From positions 816,001-880,000 of the forward strand of contig JAJOZX010000923.1 in the NCBI GenBank assembly GCA_023014485.1: a stretch of 64,000 nucleotides of DNA, written 5' to 3'. Made by a program: the position numbers and the translations under genes. Positions 40,996 to 51,999 of this stretch are shown piece after piece. Position 1 is the first letter of the stretch. Each line of letters starts with the position of its first letter. The notes beneath the pieces are model-generated. The model saw nothing but the letters and a program-made list of their open reading frames with translations. It was not told where the DNA came from and did no database searches. The DNA is from Bathynomus jamesi. Taxonomy: Eukaryota > Arthropoda > Malacostraca > Isopoda > Cirolanidae.

Positions 40996-41300
40996 AAAAC
41001 TAATGTGCATATTAAATCCGCTATAGTCCGAATAAGTAATGGTAAATGACAAATACTATAGTCTTTTCTTTTTCATGATGAAAGCCCAACGTGGGCAACG
41101 GGTAACCCGCCAAAAAGCCCCAAAATATAGCTTCCTTCACCAGCTATCTGCTTAGCAGATAGGACCCAGCTTCGGGACTTCCATCATGAAAAAAGAAAAA
41201 ACTTTAGTATTTGCTATTTACCATTACTTAATCGAACTACAGTCAATATAATATTCCAGAAGGAGTCCATTGTTTTCTGCACATTAGTTCTGTTTCATAA
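40996..41300. repeat. foldback repeat with structured centre
   Basis: Arms AAGTAATGGTAAATGACAAA / TTTGCTATTTACCATTACTT and CATGATG / CATCATG enclose a centre with its own hairpins (GCCCAACGTGGGC, GGGTAACCC, CTATCTGCTTAGCAGATAG). No coding sequence. Confidence 0.75.
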
Positions 41301-41384
41301 AAGTTAACTCGGGGAACCATTCCGAGTTGGCCCATATATATATATATATGAAAAGTATTTCACGAAAGTAACACGTGAAAAATA

Positions 41385-42017
41385 TTTATGATGAAAAGAA
41401 CCACGAAGGAAAGGAAACACAGAATGGTGCTCAAGCGCTTTCGTCTAATGACATCCTCAGGAACACTGAAGTAAATAAAGAGTTCGAGACTATATATAGG
41501 TCACCAAAAAAAAAAAATACATATAGAAATAAAAATTGTGGGAGGAGCATACAAATTTGTAAGGAAAAACTACCAATTTTAGCAATTTGCCTTTGTCTAA
41601 ATCCGTTCTGAACGAATTCAAAACAACAGGATCAAGTGGATTGTTTACAACCAATTTTATAGATAATGCCTGAATTATATATAGGTCACAAAAAATAAAA
41701 AAATAAAATAAATTGAAAAATAAAAATTGTAAGAGGAGCATACAAATTTATAAGGGAAAACTACCAAAGTTCCGTTCAGAACGGATTTAGACAAGAAGGG
41801 CGAAGTGCTAAAACTTTGGTAGTTTTACCTTATAAATTTGTATGCTCCTCCCACAATTTTTATTTTTATATTTATTATAGATGTATATCTTTTTTTTTGT
41901 GACCTATATATATAGTCTCGAACTCTTTATTTACTTCAGTGTTCCTGAGGATGTCATTAGACGAAAGCGCTTGAGCACCATTCTGTGTTTCCTTTCCTTC
42001 GTGGTTCTTTTCATCAT
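41385..42017. repeat. ~630-bp inverted repeat, hammerhead-like motif in each arm
   Basis: Left arm (AAAAGAACCACGAAGGAAAG...GTCTAATGACATCCTCAGG...GAGTTCGAGACTATATATAG) and right arm are long inverted copies. Read outward, each arm has CCTGAGGATGTCATTAGACG then AAAGCGC: a CTGANGA box, a GTC/GAC stem and GAAA. Similar motifs occur in Penelope-like elements; that link is inference. No protein domain in the frames here. Confidence 0.7.
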
Positions 42018-42034
42018 ATATATATATATATACC

Positions 42035-42110
42035 AGTTATACCACGCACCACCAGCATTCCAGTGTCTTAACCACTAGGCCACCCAGGGTACCCATTTAT
42101 CTACCAACTA
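42035..42110 (-). tRNA. tRNA-like fragment
   Basis: Minus strand: GGTGGCCTAGTGGTTAAGAC, a good box A, followed by GCTGGTGGTGCGTGG. No box B found, so a truncated tRNA-derived relic. Confidence 0.4.
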
Positions 42111-42157
42111 CTTTCTTTATTGTGTGGAAGGATAAACAGCTGGGTTTTGCTGCGCGC

Positions 42158-42240
42158 CGGCTGCCGTCACTGGGTCTCGATCCCGGAGCCGATGGATTCG
42201 TAGTCAGCGACGCTAACCACTACACCACCGAGGCGCCGAG
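42158..42240 (-). tRNA. tRNA-derived pseudogene
   Basis: Minus strand: GGTGGTGTAGTGGTTAGCG (box A), GCTGACTACGAATCCATCGG (anticodon-like arm), GGGATCGAGACCC (box B). Acceptor halves pair weakly (GGCGCCT / GACGGCA context). Confidence 0.5.
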
Positions 42241-42263
42241 ACATATATACATACATATACCGA

Positions 42264-42301
<38 letters not shown>

Positions 42302-42699
42302 CAGGGTGTCCCAAAAGTCTCCATACATAGGGAAAATTAGCACTTTTTAGCAAAATGTAACTTTATTTACAAAACATTCTCTACATGATTGCCATTTCTT
42401 TGTAAACACACACGGATGCGTCTCTCCCACTCATGGTGAACTCGTGTTAACACATTTGGTGTTATGGACGTAATTGCACTTCGAATGGGTTCCTTTAGGC
42501 GATCCATGTTCTGTATCTTTTCCTGGTACATTACGTCCATAACACCAAATGTGTTAAGACGAGTTCACCATGAGTGGGAGAGACGCATCCGTGTGTGTTT
42601 ACAAAGAAATGGCAATCATGTAGAGAATGTTTTGTAAATAAAGTTACATTTTGCTAAAAAGTGCTAATTTTCCCTATGTATCGAGACTTTTGGAACACC

Positions 42700-42702
<3 letters not shown>
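42302..42702. mobile_element. 401-bp palindrome made from a mariner/Tc-type end
   Basis: CAGGGTGTCCCAAAAGTCTC to its near-complement, with TA at both borders. Arms are about 173 bp around a 56-bp spacer. Read outward from the spacer, each arm encodes a sequence like RVHHEWERRIRVCLQRNG and NHVENVL then stop, resembling the C-terminus of a Tc/mariner transposase. So it is an inverted duplication of the 3' end of a transposon. Confidence 0.88.
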
Positions 42703-42745
<43 letters not shown>

Positions 42746-42752
42746 TATATCT
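42703..42752. repeat. (TA)n tract
   Basis: TA run after the mariner palindrome. Confidence 0.9.
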
Positions 42753-43239
42753 TACGACCACTATCCGTAATATAAATTCCATCCCAATTCAAGCGAAATA
42801 AAGCAGTATTTTGGCGTTAATTTATTTATAGTTTTAAATTCCTTTAATTAATGAAAACTCTTTGAGTTAAAAAGAAAGAAAAACAAAAACAAAATCAGGA
42901 TTAGAAAACAAAAAAAAAGTATGTTAAAACGAGTCCAGAAAGGAAACCAAATGAAAGAACAAGAATTTAAGAACATTAAAAAAAAAACGTTCGTAAAAGT
43001 TTTATTTCAGCAAATGAGATTAAGATATAGAGAGTAGTGACGAAGGCAAGAGAACCAACTTCTAATGAGATTTAGCTTCAGTTTACAAAAAGTGCAGTGC
43101 CACAGTTGTATCGAGTGCCATTTTAATAAATGAAGGGAAATAAGTGCCTCTGATTATAATTAATGCGGTTAGAGGCTATTTTGTATGCATAGAAATGGTA
43201 GTGGGTTAAATTATTATATTATTATTACATTTTTTTCTG

Positions 43240-43240
<1 letters not shown>
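42753..43240. other. AT-rich, no feature seen
   Basis: A-rich with homopolymers; no supported gene. Confidence 0.55.

Positions 43241-43297
<57 letters not shown>
43241..43297. repeat. (CT)n microsatellite
   Basis: About 27 CT units. Confidence 0.95.
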
Positions 43298-43299
<2 letters not shown>

Positions 43300-43369
43300 T
43301 CCATATAAATCAAAACGTTGTTGTAAATAACACCAACTCGTTGTTATAAATAATAAAAACGTAAAATAA

Positions 43370-43795
43370 ATGAAATTACAGCGTCGTTCATACGCCATCA
43401 TGAAAGAAATACGGCGAGACAAATTAAAAATCTCTTACATTTTTGTCACTTTTTTAACTTACATTTCACAGAGTTTCGAGGTTATAGAGGTAGAGGAAGT
43501 TTCGAAGGAGGCGCTAAATTGTGGTACCGCAATGGAGAATTTATTTTTAGACGCGCAGTCGCGGAAGAAAGTTCGCCGAAGAAGGTTTAAATTGGAAAAT
43601 TGTGAAATTTCCCGAACTGTCTACTATTGGTCGTCAAATAGACTTACGTCACGTTTTTTATTTTTTATGATTGGTTACCAAACGTCCGAACCTCCTGAAA
43701 CCCGCCCCTTTTCCACGAAAAAACAAAATACACAGATAATAATTAAAATAATAATAACAGGAGTTTTCTCTATCATTAATAACTCCCTCCATTAA
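43370..43795 (+). CDS. 141-aa open frame, unrecognised
   Basis: Starts MKLQRRSYAIMKEIRRDK; a hydrophobic stretch (ISYIFVTFLTYIS, residues about 21-33) could be a signal anchor. Then come an acidic patch (EVIEVEEVSKEAL) and a basic one (SRKKVRRRRFKLEN). No family recognised. It overlaps a promoter-like patch that reads better on the opposite strand, so it may be chance. It is the least repeat-like frame in the window. Confidence 0.2.
   Translation: MKLQRRSYAIMKEIRRDKLKISYIFVTFLTYISQSFEVIEVEEVSKEALNCGTAMENLFLDAQSRKKVRRRRFKLENCEISRTVYYWSSNRLTSRFLFFMIGYQTSEPPETRPFSTKKQNTQIIIKIIITGVFSIINNSLH
43555..43725 (-). promoter_or_regulatory. promoter-like motif cluster (candidate)
   Basis: On the minus strand, in order: GGGGCGGG (GC box), ACCAATCA (CCAAT box), GTGACGTAAG (CRE-like), ACCAATAG (second CCAAT box), then GCGACTGCGCGTC. 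Local GC content is above the surroundings. Inference only; no TATA box or adjoining coding exon recognised. Confidence 0.3.
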
Positions 43796-44997
43796 GGAGA
43801 TGGGAGGCAATACAAGTTAAAATTTCTATGCACAATTTTTGGTGTATTAGCGAAATAAAAATGAAAATATGCTTTAACCTTATAAATAAATAAACCTTTG
43901 CTTGCTTAAGAGTAAAGATAATTTATGTCACATAGTTTCTCACCCCGAACCTCGCTATCTCAATCTCCAGCTCTACAATTAACGTATGAGAAGCTATGCA
44001 TTGTTATCTAACCTCTTTATATGAAGAGTTATACAATTATTCTTGAAGCTGAGCCCTAATCCTATTTTCTTTTAACATTACTATACGCTCCATTATTATA
44101 CGTTCCATTATTATAATAAACCTAACGAAGTACAACTTTGACCCAAAATGTGTTAACACGACTTTTCGAACAATAAAACCATTACATTGTCTGTAAAGAT
44201 ACGAAATAAACATAGGACACTTTAACTATAATGGAGTTATAATAATACAAAATACTTTAAAATAGTGCAGGCTAAGCAGTAGTATGCGTGAAAATATTTA
44301 TGTAACGTACACTTCTCAACAAACCCGTACATTACACCACAAACACTTTACTTTTTCTCCTCCAGTCTGTGAACAGCGTAGAGTGCGTAAAATTGTGAAA
44401 ATTTCGTATAGTATGACGTAATTAATATGTATTTGAACTTAGTTTAGTATCGCTTTGATCAGTAGCTACTCTGAAAATAATTACGGTGATCGAAGTTAAA
44501 GACTCTCTCACCCTTTCGGACACAAATTATAATACTGTTATTGCTAAGGCTCTGTATTTTCCTTGGAATAGCTTCTACTGACTTCATAAGGTAATATAAA
44601 ATAAATAACATATAATTAAAAAAGAAAACCTTACAAACTAATGAGAATATCACTAACTTAAAACCGCAACGGTGTGATACAAAAACATGAGGCTAAAAGT
44701 GCAACACTTGAATAAACTTTACTACAGTATTTTTCTGAGTACTCATACGGAGTATATCAGCTACGAAATATACTGAGTATATCATATATCAGTGTTATTT
44801 CGCTGATATAGGCTTGACGTAGCGCTAGTGGTAAGAGGAATTAACGGAACCTTAATTTCTGTTATTTTCTGCTGGTAAATTTCATTTATATTAGTTTGCC
44901 ATCGAATTTATACAAAATATTTGGGGGGTTTTTTGGTTAATTATCGTAGCTCTGAAATTGCTATGAAAAAAATATACACACAAATGATGTTTTTGGA
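43796..44997. other. AT-rich, no identified gene
   Basis: No domain, tRNA or clear repeat seen. Confidence 0.5.
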
Positions 44998-45172
44998 TTG
45001 TTTAACCTCCTTTGTAACAGCAAAGGTCATATGACCGAGTGGGCCTACAGCTTTACGTGGGATTTGAACTACCTATGGCCCGTAGGTAGTGATGTAGTAG
45101 CCCGTAGGCTACGAGTCACTACATCATCTGGACGCAGAGAACGGTCACCCATCCAACTACGGGGCTCCAATA
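44998..45172 (-). mobile_element. 5S-rRNA-derived SINE copy (minus)
   Basis: Minus strand: GTAGTTGGATGGGTGACCG (5S head end), then the body with ACGTAAAGCTGTAGG, GGTCATATGACC and GGAGGTTAAACA. An internal duplication (GCCCGTAGG) is present; the 5S start is missing. Confidence 0.75.
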
Positions 45173-45272
45173 AACCTTAGTCCCCTCGCCCATGGCCTAA
45201 ACCATTAGAGGTACAGTAAAACTAAACATACCTTACAAAAGAGAATTTAATCCTGCATTTAATGAGAAACAA

Positions 45273-46384
45273 TTAAAACTTCGTGTTCCCGCCATTGGCT
45301 TCCAAGACAGCCTGAATTCGCTTTGGGTAGCTTGCCAAAAGTGACGTGAATAGATCTTGATCGTTACGCAAATTTGCTAAAACAGTTTCGATGTGTTGCG
45401 TCATTGTATCCTTCGAAAATCGATTTGCTGCAGGTTCTTGAAACAAGAGACATTCAACCTTGTCCTTTTAACTGATCCAATGTGTTCACAGACGTTCAGG
45501 TCAGGAGAATTTCCTGGCCATTCTTCATTTCCAAAGAAATCGATCTCATGGTTCCGCAACAACTGTTGAGTGGCTAATGCCTTAAAGCAGGGGGCCTTAT
45601 CGTGCAGAAGTGTGACCTGATCGACATCCATAACATTGTTAGGGTTTCTTAGAAAAGGAATGACATGCTGGGATAGAATAATATCACGAAAATACTGTCC
45701 ATCCCAACTCTGACCATTTGGCTTCAGCACCCACATGAGCTTCTTTGCAGTGAACAAAACAAACACACCAACACAGTCTGGACTTTTTAATAATTTGCGA
45801 TAATGTTCATTGTCATCGATTTCATCTGGTGTTGTGGCTCACACTCGATCATTTTGGTAGTTAGGCCGACGTGTTACGTAAACAAAAAATTCATCGGAGA
45901 CAGCTAAATGTACGAAATCATCCACATCCCAATCTTCAAGATAATGGGCAAACCACATTCTGTCATCGATGTTAAGTTGAGTTTTTCTTTGCTTTGGAAG
46001 TTCATGCCAAGGCTTTAAACCTTGCCTATGACGGTACAGTCGAATGATCTCACCACTAACGATCTTTCCTCTCAACACTTCGATCTCTCTAGAAAGTTTA
46101 GCACAGCTGTTTTTCCGCTTACGCGTACTGCTTTCAATGATGTCCTTTGTTTCCTGAGAGAGTGGCAAATTTGGGCGCCCAGATTTGGTTGTATCCATTT
46201 CACATTCATCCAAAGTTTTATTCCAATTTCTTTTGATAAAGTCCTCACTTTTTCGCAACTTCTTGGCAACCCATGAACGTGTTATAAAGGTGGCTCCAGC
46301 ATCACGAGCTTCCCGAAATGTTATTGCTCGTATGCGATCTATCACACGTTGCCTCTCCGAATCACCAATTAATTGAGAAGCCAT
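45273..46384 (-). pseudogene. IS630/Tc1/mariner transposase, DD37E spacing, nearly intact
   Basis: Starts MASQLIGDSERQRVIDRIRA; an HTH follows (WVAKKLRKSEDFIKRNWNK). Catalytic motifs: AVSDEFFVYV (first Asp), LLHDKAPCFKA (second Asp), NSPDLNVCEHIGS (Glu), with 37 residues between second Asp and Glu. One in-frame TGA (45839-45841) and one frameshift near 45410 interrupt it. After the shift the tail LLASYPKRIQAVLEANGG and NTKF ends at 45273, a typical mariner C-terminus. Total length about 370 aa. Element termini were not found. Confidence 0.88.
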
Positions 46385-46524
46385 TATATTATCACTTTAT
46401 CAGCTAGAGTAATTTTAATACCTGCAATAAATAAAGAATTTTATATATTTTTCTAATCACTAAAAACTATTTCGATATAAGTAAACATGTAAGCTGCAAA
46501 TGGGGGGGCTAAGGTTTTTTGGAA

Positions 46525-46592
46525 CCCCTTACTACCCAAACCCAATGTCGCTTAACTTTGCTGATAAACGGCGTTGCGACACGGCCACGAAG
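46525..46592 (-). mobile_element. 5S-rRNA-derived SINE fragment (minus)
   Basis: Minus strand: GTCGCAACGCCGTTTATCAG, CAAAGTTAAGCGACATTGGG, then a degraded continuation. Confidence 0.65.
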
Positions 46593-46617
46593 TAGCCCAA
46601 ACCCCAAAATGGTTGTA

Positions 46618-46708
46618 CAGGGTGTACCATAAGTTCCTTTACCCCTTTTACCCTCGCCCGATTCTAGTAGGAAAAGTTTCATGGGTAAAGGGATTCATGG
46701 GAACCCTG
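46618..46708. mobile_element. 91-bp mariner-like MITE
   Basis: CAGGGTGTACCATAAGTTCC / GGGAACCCTG with GGGTAAAGG inside; TA on both borders. Confidence 0.75.
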
Positions 46709-46711
46709 TAG

Positions 46712-47022
46712 ATCACTCATCAATTTAATTTACTCTGTCATATGCAACAATATTTTTGTTATTTAATTAGTACGTATCGTTGTGCACAAAAAAAAATAAA
46801 AAATTTTCTTTTTAAACAAGAGATATTGTTTACAACCAGAACATACAATTAGGTATATGAATGTTATAATAAAAACTATAAATAAATCTCATTGTGCAAG
46901 TGCTTGAGGGTGAACGTGTGCCTCGTTTGATGCCTTGGCACTATTAACGCCGCTGATTCGGAATGGATTTTATAAACTGAATCAAGGTTTTACTACAAGA
47001 CAAAACCTTTTTCTTCTATAAC

Positions 47023-47064
<42 letters not shown>

Positions 47065-47565
47065 ATGGGCTTTGTTTATCTTATTTTTCTGGCGTATACG
47101 TGCGTCTGAAGCGATTGTTGACTATAAGCGAAAATGATGGCACAAAATTGTGTTATGGAGAGAAGAGGGGAAAAGATCCAAATTGAAAATTGAATTCACC
47201 GAAGTGGAAAAATTGAGCTCCAGTGTTTTGATACATTCAAAAAAAAGAAAAAAAAAGAAGTTTTAGAAGCGTGAAGATACTGCAGAATATGAAAATAAAT
47301 CTTCACAATTTACCGTAACAAGTTCAATTTATATTAATTGGATGTTATTTATAATACGAGATTAAGGCGAATTCACTTATACACTGAAAATGAAAATGTA
47401 CCAAATCCAAATCATACGAAGCATTTGTCTTACGAACAAACTTTGGAAGTGTCAGTGCCAATTCATTCCTTTTATTACTGGATACATTTATTTGGCCCTA
47501 CTCAAATTAAGAAAACTAATAATTCACAGTTTCACATGTCTAAATATGTGGTAAATCCTTGATAA

Positions 47566-47613
<48 letters not shown>

Positions 47614-47740
47614 GGCGATATTATACATGAAAATAGGCGTCACTAAATTCCATGGTTTATATTAAGTCACATGCATGAACCATGGTAAAACTGTAAATAC
47701 TGACCTCGCTTGAACGAACCTTATTTTGGGGGATTCTGAA
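46712..47740. other. AT-rich with (CA)n and (TTA)n
   Basis: (CA)n at 47026-47060 and (TTA)n at 47564-47612. A 74-aa frame (47338-47562) has no domain. Confidence 0.6.
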
Positions 47741-47744
47741 TCAC

Positions 47745-47815
47745 CACGTGATCAGTAGGAGCAGTCACTCTAAAACCATGCGACGCGGGTTCGATTCCCA
47801 CAAGCTCCTAGTTTC
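47745..47815 (+). tRNA. tRNA-like relic
   Basis: Box-A-like GTGATCAGTAGGAGCAGTC and box B CGGGTTCGATTCCCA, with AGGAGC / GCTCCT able to pair. The arms do not form a standard cloverleaf, so probably a tRNA-derived relic. Confidence 0.35.
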
Positions 47816-47819
47816 CAAC

Positions 47820-48122
47820 TTTACTGATTTATCACTTTCTATTAGAAAAGTTTTCAAAGGTTAAAAAAAATGTTATCTTGAAACCAAAAAATTAAAATTT
47901 TTTTAACATAAAAAAATATATTTTATACAGAAATTTATTTAATTCATACAGAATACATTTTTGGCTTATGGATGTGGCGACCCCACCGTTATTTCCTGAG
48001 ATACAGGAGGAACTGGACTGGGGACCCATCTTCCCTCTTTCTCCCCACAAAAGGCAACAGTGGTCTCGGATCCGGACTATATCTGCCTTCCCACCCAAAT
48101 TCGTTGGGAAACGAGATTTTGA
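47820..48122. other. no identified gene
   Basis: Contains a moderately GC-rich patch (47968-48110) with overlapping short frames and no domain. Confidence 0.5.
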
Positions 48123-48129
48123 TTATATA

Positions 48130-48162
<33 letters not shown>

Positions 48163-48345
48163 ATATGAAGGTAGGTAGGTATTTATATATATATGTATAT
48201 ATGTGGTACGTAGGTATTTATATATGTAAGTAGGTAGGTATTTATATATGTATGTAGGTATGTATGTATTTATGTATGCATTTATGCACGTATTTATGTA
48301 TGCATTTAAGCATGTATTTATGTATGTATGTACGAAGTATGTACG
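48123..48345. repeat. (TATG)n-like tetranucleotide repeat
   Basis: GTATGTATGTATG, GTAGGTAGGTATTTATATATG and TTTATGTATGCA variants over about 220 bp. Confidence 0.9.
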
Positions 48346-48472
48346 TATGTAGAATATATTTTCTTTGTGCTTGAAAAATGTTTGGTTGTAAAGATTTTAA
48401 GAGTGTATTCTTTAGACTTTCCAAAAACTTGTTATCATTGTAGATACACAGGATGTCTCAAAAGTCACTGTG

Positions 48473-48505
<33 letters not shown>

Positions 48506-48513
<8 letters not shown>

Positions 48514-48708
48514 TTTAGATTTAGCTTAATAATGTAATCTTGTTCATTCCCTGTATACATTCTCTCTTCGTTGTAAAAGTTGAAGTCATTGCCTGCTGAA
48601 CGTTCAATTTTGAATCTTAAGCATTTAATTTTGAGTGTGTGTGTGTGTGTGTGTGTGTAAAAGATGAGGTCATAGCCTTGTTTACGTTTAATTTTGAATT
48701 TTAAGCAT

Positions 48709-48756
<48 letters not shown>

Positions 48757-48810
48757 GATGAAGTCATGGCCTGCTTAACGTTTAATTTTGAATCTTAAGC
48801 ATTTAACTTT

Positions 48811-48850
<40 letters not shown>

Positions 48851-48899
48851 GATGAAGTCATAGCCTTCTTTACGTTTAATTTTGAATTTTAAGCATTTA

Positions 48900-48943
<44 letters not shown>
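48506..48943 (+). repeat. LTR fragment expanded into ~95-bp tandem units
   Basis: Starts with TTTAGATTTAGCTTAATAAT, an internal LTR sequence. Four units of TAAAAGATGAAGTCAT...TTAAGCATTTAA follow, each ending in a (TG)n run of 18-40 bp. The same LTR portion exists once, without (TG)n, inside the LTR at 48944. Confidence 0.85.
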
Positions 48944-48951
<8 letters not shown>

Positions 48952-49767
48952 TGAACAATGAATAACTCCTAAACTACTTAATCATTTTTTTAGATTTAGC
49001 CTAATAATGTAATCTTGTTCATTCCCTGTATACATTCTCTCTTCGTTGTAAAAGATGAAGTCATGGCCTGCTTAACGTTTAATTTTGAATCTTAAGCATT
49101 TAATTTTTGCTCATGTGCATGTTTGTTTGTAATTCATGATGGGAAGGCATATTTCAATTTCCATTTTTAGTTAACTCGGCAGATCATGATAACATCAGAT
49201 CTGTCAATATGCGGTTTAAAATACAAATATGGCTTCCTCTTGCTTAGCAGTCTAGAGCTTGTTACAGCTAAAATATTTGTTTTGTCTTTAAATGTTTTGC
49301 AAAGTAAATCAGCAAAAACAGATCGGCATTAAATAATAATGACGTCAGTAAAAAAAATCAGTATAAAAACCCATAAAATTTCTCCAATGTTCATTCTGAA
49401 TTGGCTAATCTAACTTAGAGGCTGAGCATTACTTGTAACATTTTAGCAGTAAAACTATAGTAAGAAAAAAATCTTTGTCTTCTCCTTCGAACCTTGCTCT
49501 CTTCAGAGAACTTAGTCTTAAATAGAGAAAAATAATTTCCCGATACGTTACAAGAAGAATCGGGGAGCCTTCAGAGAATTAGGTAAGTTCCACAGAATCC
49601 TCCGATCCACTACAAGAAGAAATCGGAGAGTAGTACTGTAGAGAAGAAAACTACTGCGATTCCCAATACGGTACCAGTTACTCCAGAGTAACAAATCCGT
49701 TGCTGCCACCTAACCAGAACCCCCGTCAACTTCGAACCGACCAAGGCCATAGACGGAGGGGTTAACA
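48944..49767 (+). repeat. 5' LTR of Ty3/gypsy element 2
   Basis: TGTAAAAATGAACAATGAAT to GAGGGGTTAACA, 824 bp. It matches 56197-57252 but lacks about 230 bp near its start. Confidence 0.9.
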
Positions 49768-49769
49768 AC

Positions 49770-49787
49770 TGGCGACGTCTGCAATCA
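49770..49787 (+). other. primer-binding site
   Basis: TGGCGACGTCTGCAATCAGG begins two bases after the 5' LTR. Confidence 0.7.
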
Positions 49788-50399
49788 GGATTCTTCAAGT
49801 CTTCCAGACCCTGGAACTAGAACCAACATTCAGTTGACCGGCGTGTCACGACTTCCAATTCTTCACATCCATCATTCGACCAGTGTGTGACGACTCCAAG
49901 TTTTCCACCTCCATTCTTCTTCGTTCAGGAACAAGTGGCCAGCAAGACACGTCTTCAGGACACGTCTCCAAGGATTTCGCCGTAGGAATCTTAAGTACAG
50001 ATCCTTTTTTCAAATTTTTGAGAAGTCAGTATTATTAAGTTAATAATTAGTATCAAGCCAGAATTAACAAAAAACACAGTGAACATTCCATACACCAGTG
50101 ATACATTTCTTTTTATTGAAACCGAGTTATTTCCACTATTATAATTAGTAATTAGCATAGAATAATTTTATTTAATGTGCCAATCATAATATTATCGTAC
50201 ATTGAAGTGCATTCGAGTGAAATTTTGTTATTATTTTGTTTACAATTTTTTCCAAATTTTTCCCTAGTTAGGCAAATTATTGTGCATTATTTGTGTATTT
50301 CTTAGATAGAGTAGTTAGGAAAGCCACTCAAGTGATCATTCCATAGATTAAGATCGGTCAAGCAGACCAAATTAGAATACATTAACAGTACCTTCACAT
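49788..50399 (+). other. untranslated leader of element 2
   Basis: No frame of note. The sequence CGACTTCCAATTCTTCAC / CGACTCCAAGTTTTCCAC repeats once near 49845 and 49885. Confidence 0.6.
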
Positions 50400-51136
50400 A
50401 TGAGCGATTCAGACAGTGCCCTTTCTGACATTGAAAATTCCCCTCCACCCATTTTTCCACCTACCCGGCGCCCTTCAAACATATTTCCAAACATGCAAAC
50501 TTCAGATCAAGCACAAGCCAACATGTCTCAAACCACTTCCCCAGCATACATTAACTTAGGTAGACTTGTAAACCTTCCCCATACTGTCCTAATTTTTAAA
50601 TGAACCATGGATAATAACTTTGTTGAACCGCGCGTAAGACCTTGGATTGAGTCTCTAGAACAGCATTTCTTACGCGAAAACATCACAGATGATATAAAGA
50701 TTAGGGAAGCTAAAAGGTTTATTGACCCTAAAGAGGGGATTGCCCATGATACAGTTACATACGTCCCATCCATTAGCAAAGCTACAACTTGGGACAATTT
50801 TTAACAAAACTTATTAGAATTTTTTAAAGAAACAACACTTGCACAACCTTTAGCCAAGTTAGAAACTGTCTTCCAAGCTAAATGGAAGAAAGAAGAACAT
50901 GAAGATTAAAATAATTTTATTACACGAACACACAAACTCATAGGAAAAGCCCTCCGAGCCGCAGAAAATGCATGTGACATTACATTCACTTCAAAACAAA
51001 GAAACCTAATAGTAGCAGCATTCACTTACCAAAACCTACCCGTAGCACCTAAAAAGAAATTTCAAGAGTGTCTAAATATTACCAAACCAGTAAGTGTGGC
51101 CATAAATAAAACAAAGGAACATTACCCAGACTAGTT
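50400..51136 (+). pseudogene. gag: gag of Ty3/gypsy element 2
   Basis: A first frame (50400-50603) starts MSDSDSALSDIENSPPPIFP and is proline-rich. A second (50607-50804) has FVEPRVRPWIESLEQHFLRE and IREAKRFIDPKEGIAHD, typical of a gypsy capsid N-terminus. Reading continues past stops at 50802 and 50906 with AKLETVFQAKWKKEEHED and TFTSKQRNLIVAAFTYQNLP. No zinc knuckle seen. Inactive. Confidence 0.75.
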
Positions 51137-51483
51137 AGTTTCCAGCCTCAACAGAACCACCCACCAAACAGATCACGACCACAAGGTCAACCATACTATT
51201 ACCCAATGCCCAGACCCCAATATAATCAGCAAGGTCGGATGGTTCGGTACGTAGAAGTACTCGTTGGAGAATCAGTTTCCCCAGAGTACACTTTTCAAGA
51301 AAACCCTCCAGTGTATGGTGATCCCGTAGCATATGACTCAGGTGCTCCCATAGAAGTCAATTCAAGTCCTTTTTTAGATCCCACTTCGGAGGCAGCAGTT
51401 CAGCCTCCTCCCTCCTAAATAGCAATAATAAACCCAAATACACGCATGAACTACCCATCAGGATAGTAGGTGCGAACTTACTA

Positions 51484-51999
51484 GTTTTAATAATAAATTG
51501 TAGCACAGATAACCGAGATTTAACCGCTCTTCTAGATACAGGAACACATGCGACATTGATTAAGCAACAACGTGCAGATGAGTTACTAGAGAGTACAGAT
51601 TATAAATATGAAATTAAGGCACCTTCCTGCCAATTCAGAGGAGTTACAGGCACACCCATCCCTACATATGGAGAAAATGAATTATATTTAGAAGTTGGTA
51701 ACGCGGTGTATCTCGCAAAATGTTGTATTGTGGACGCAGTCGCCACCTTTCAGACAGATATTTTACTAGGTATGAATTTCTTCAACCAGAATCAATGGAA
51801 AATTTACCCATCTAGAAAATTAGTTAAGTGTAGAAATAGGACACACCCTCTCCATGAGAATAATAGACAGCTTAATGCTAACAGAATCAGTTTAGTTCGG
51901 ATTTCCGAAAGAAATAGGAAACCCACTCCAGTTTATAGCAGTTCAAGTCAGTCGGTTGCATCCAGAGGGACAACCCCCAGAAATCAGCCCCCAGAGTAA
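51484..51999 (+). pseudogene. pol: pol: aspartic protease of element 2
   Basis: Active-site motif LTALLDTGTHATLIKQ (Asp codon at 51535). Flap-like YGENELYLEVG and TDILLGMNFFNQNQWKI (the ILG motif) follow. The frame is open from before the DTG through 51999. Confidence 0.85.

Noticed and set aside
47745..47815. Functional tRNA gene
   Set aside because: Box A and box B are present but a standard cloverleaf with matched acceptor stem cannot be drawn.
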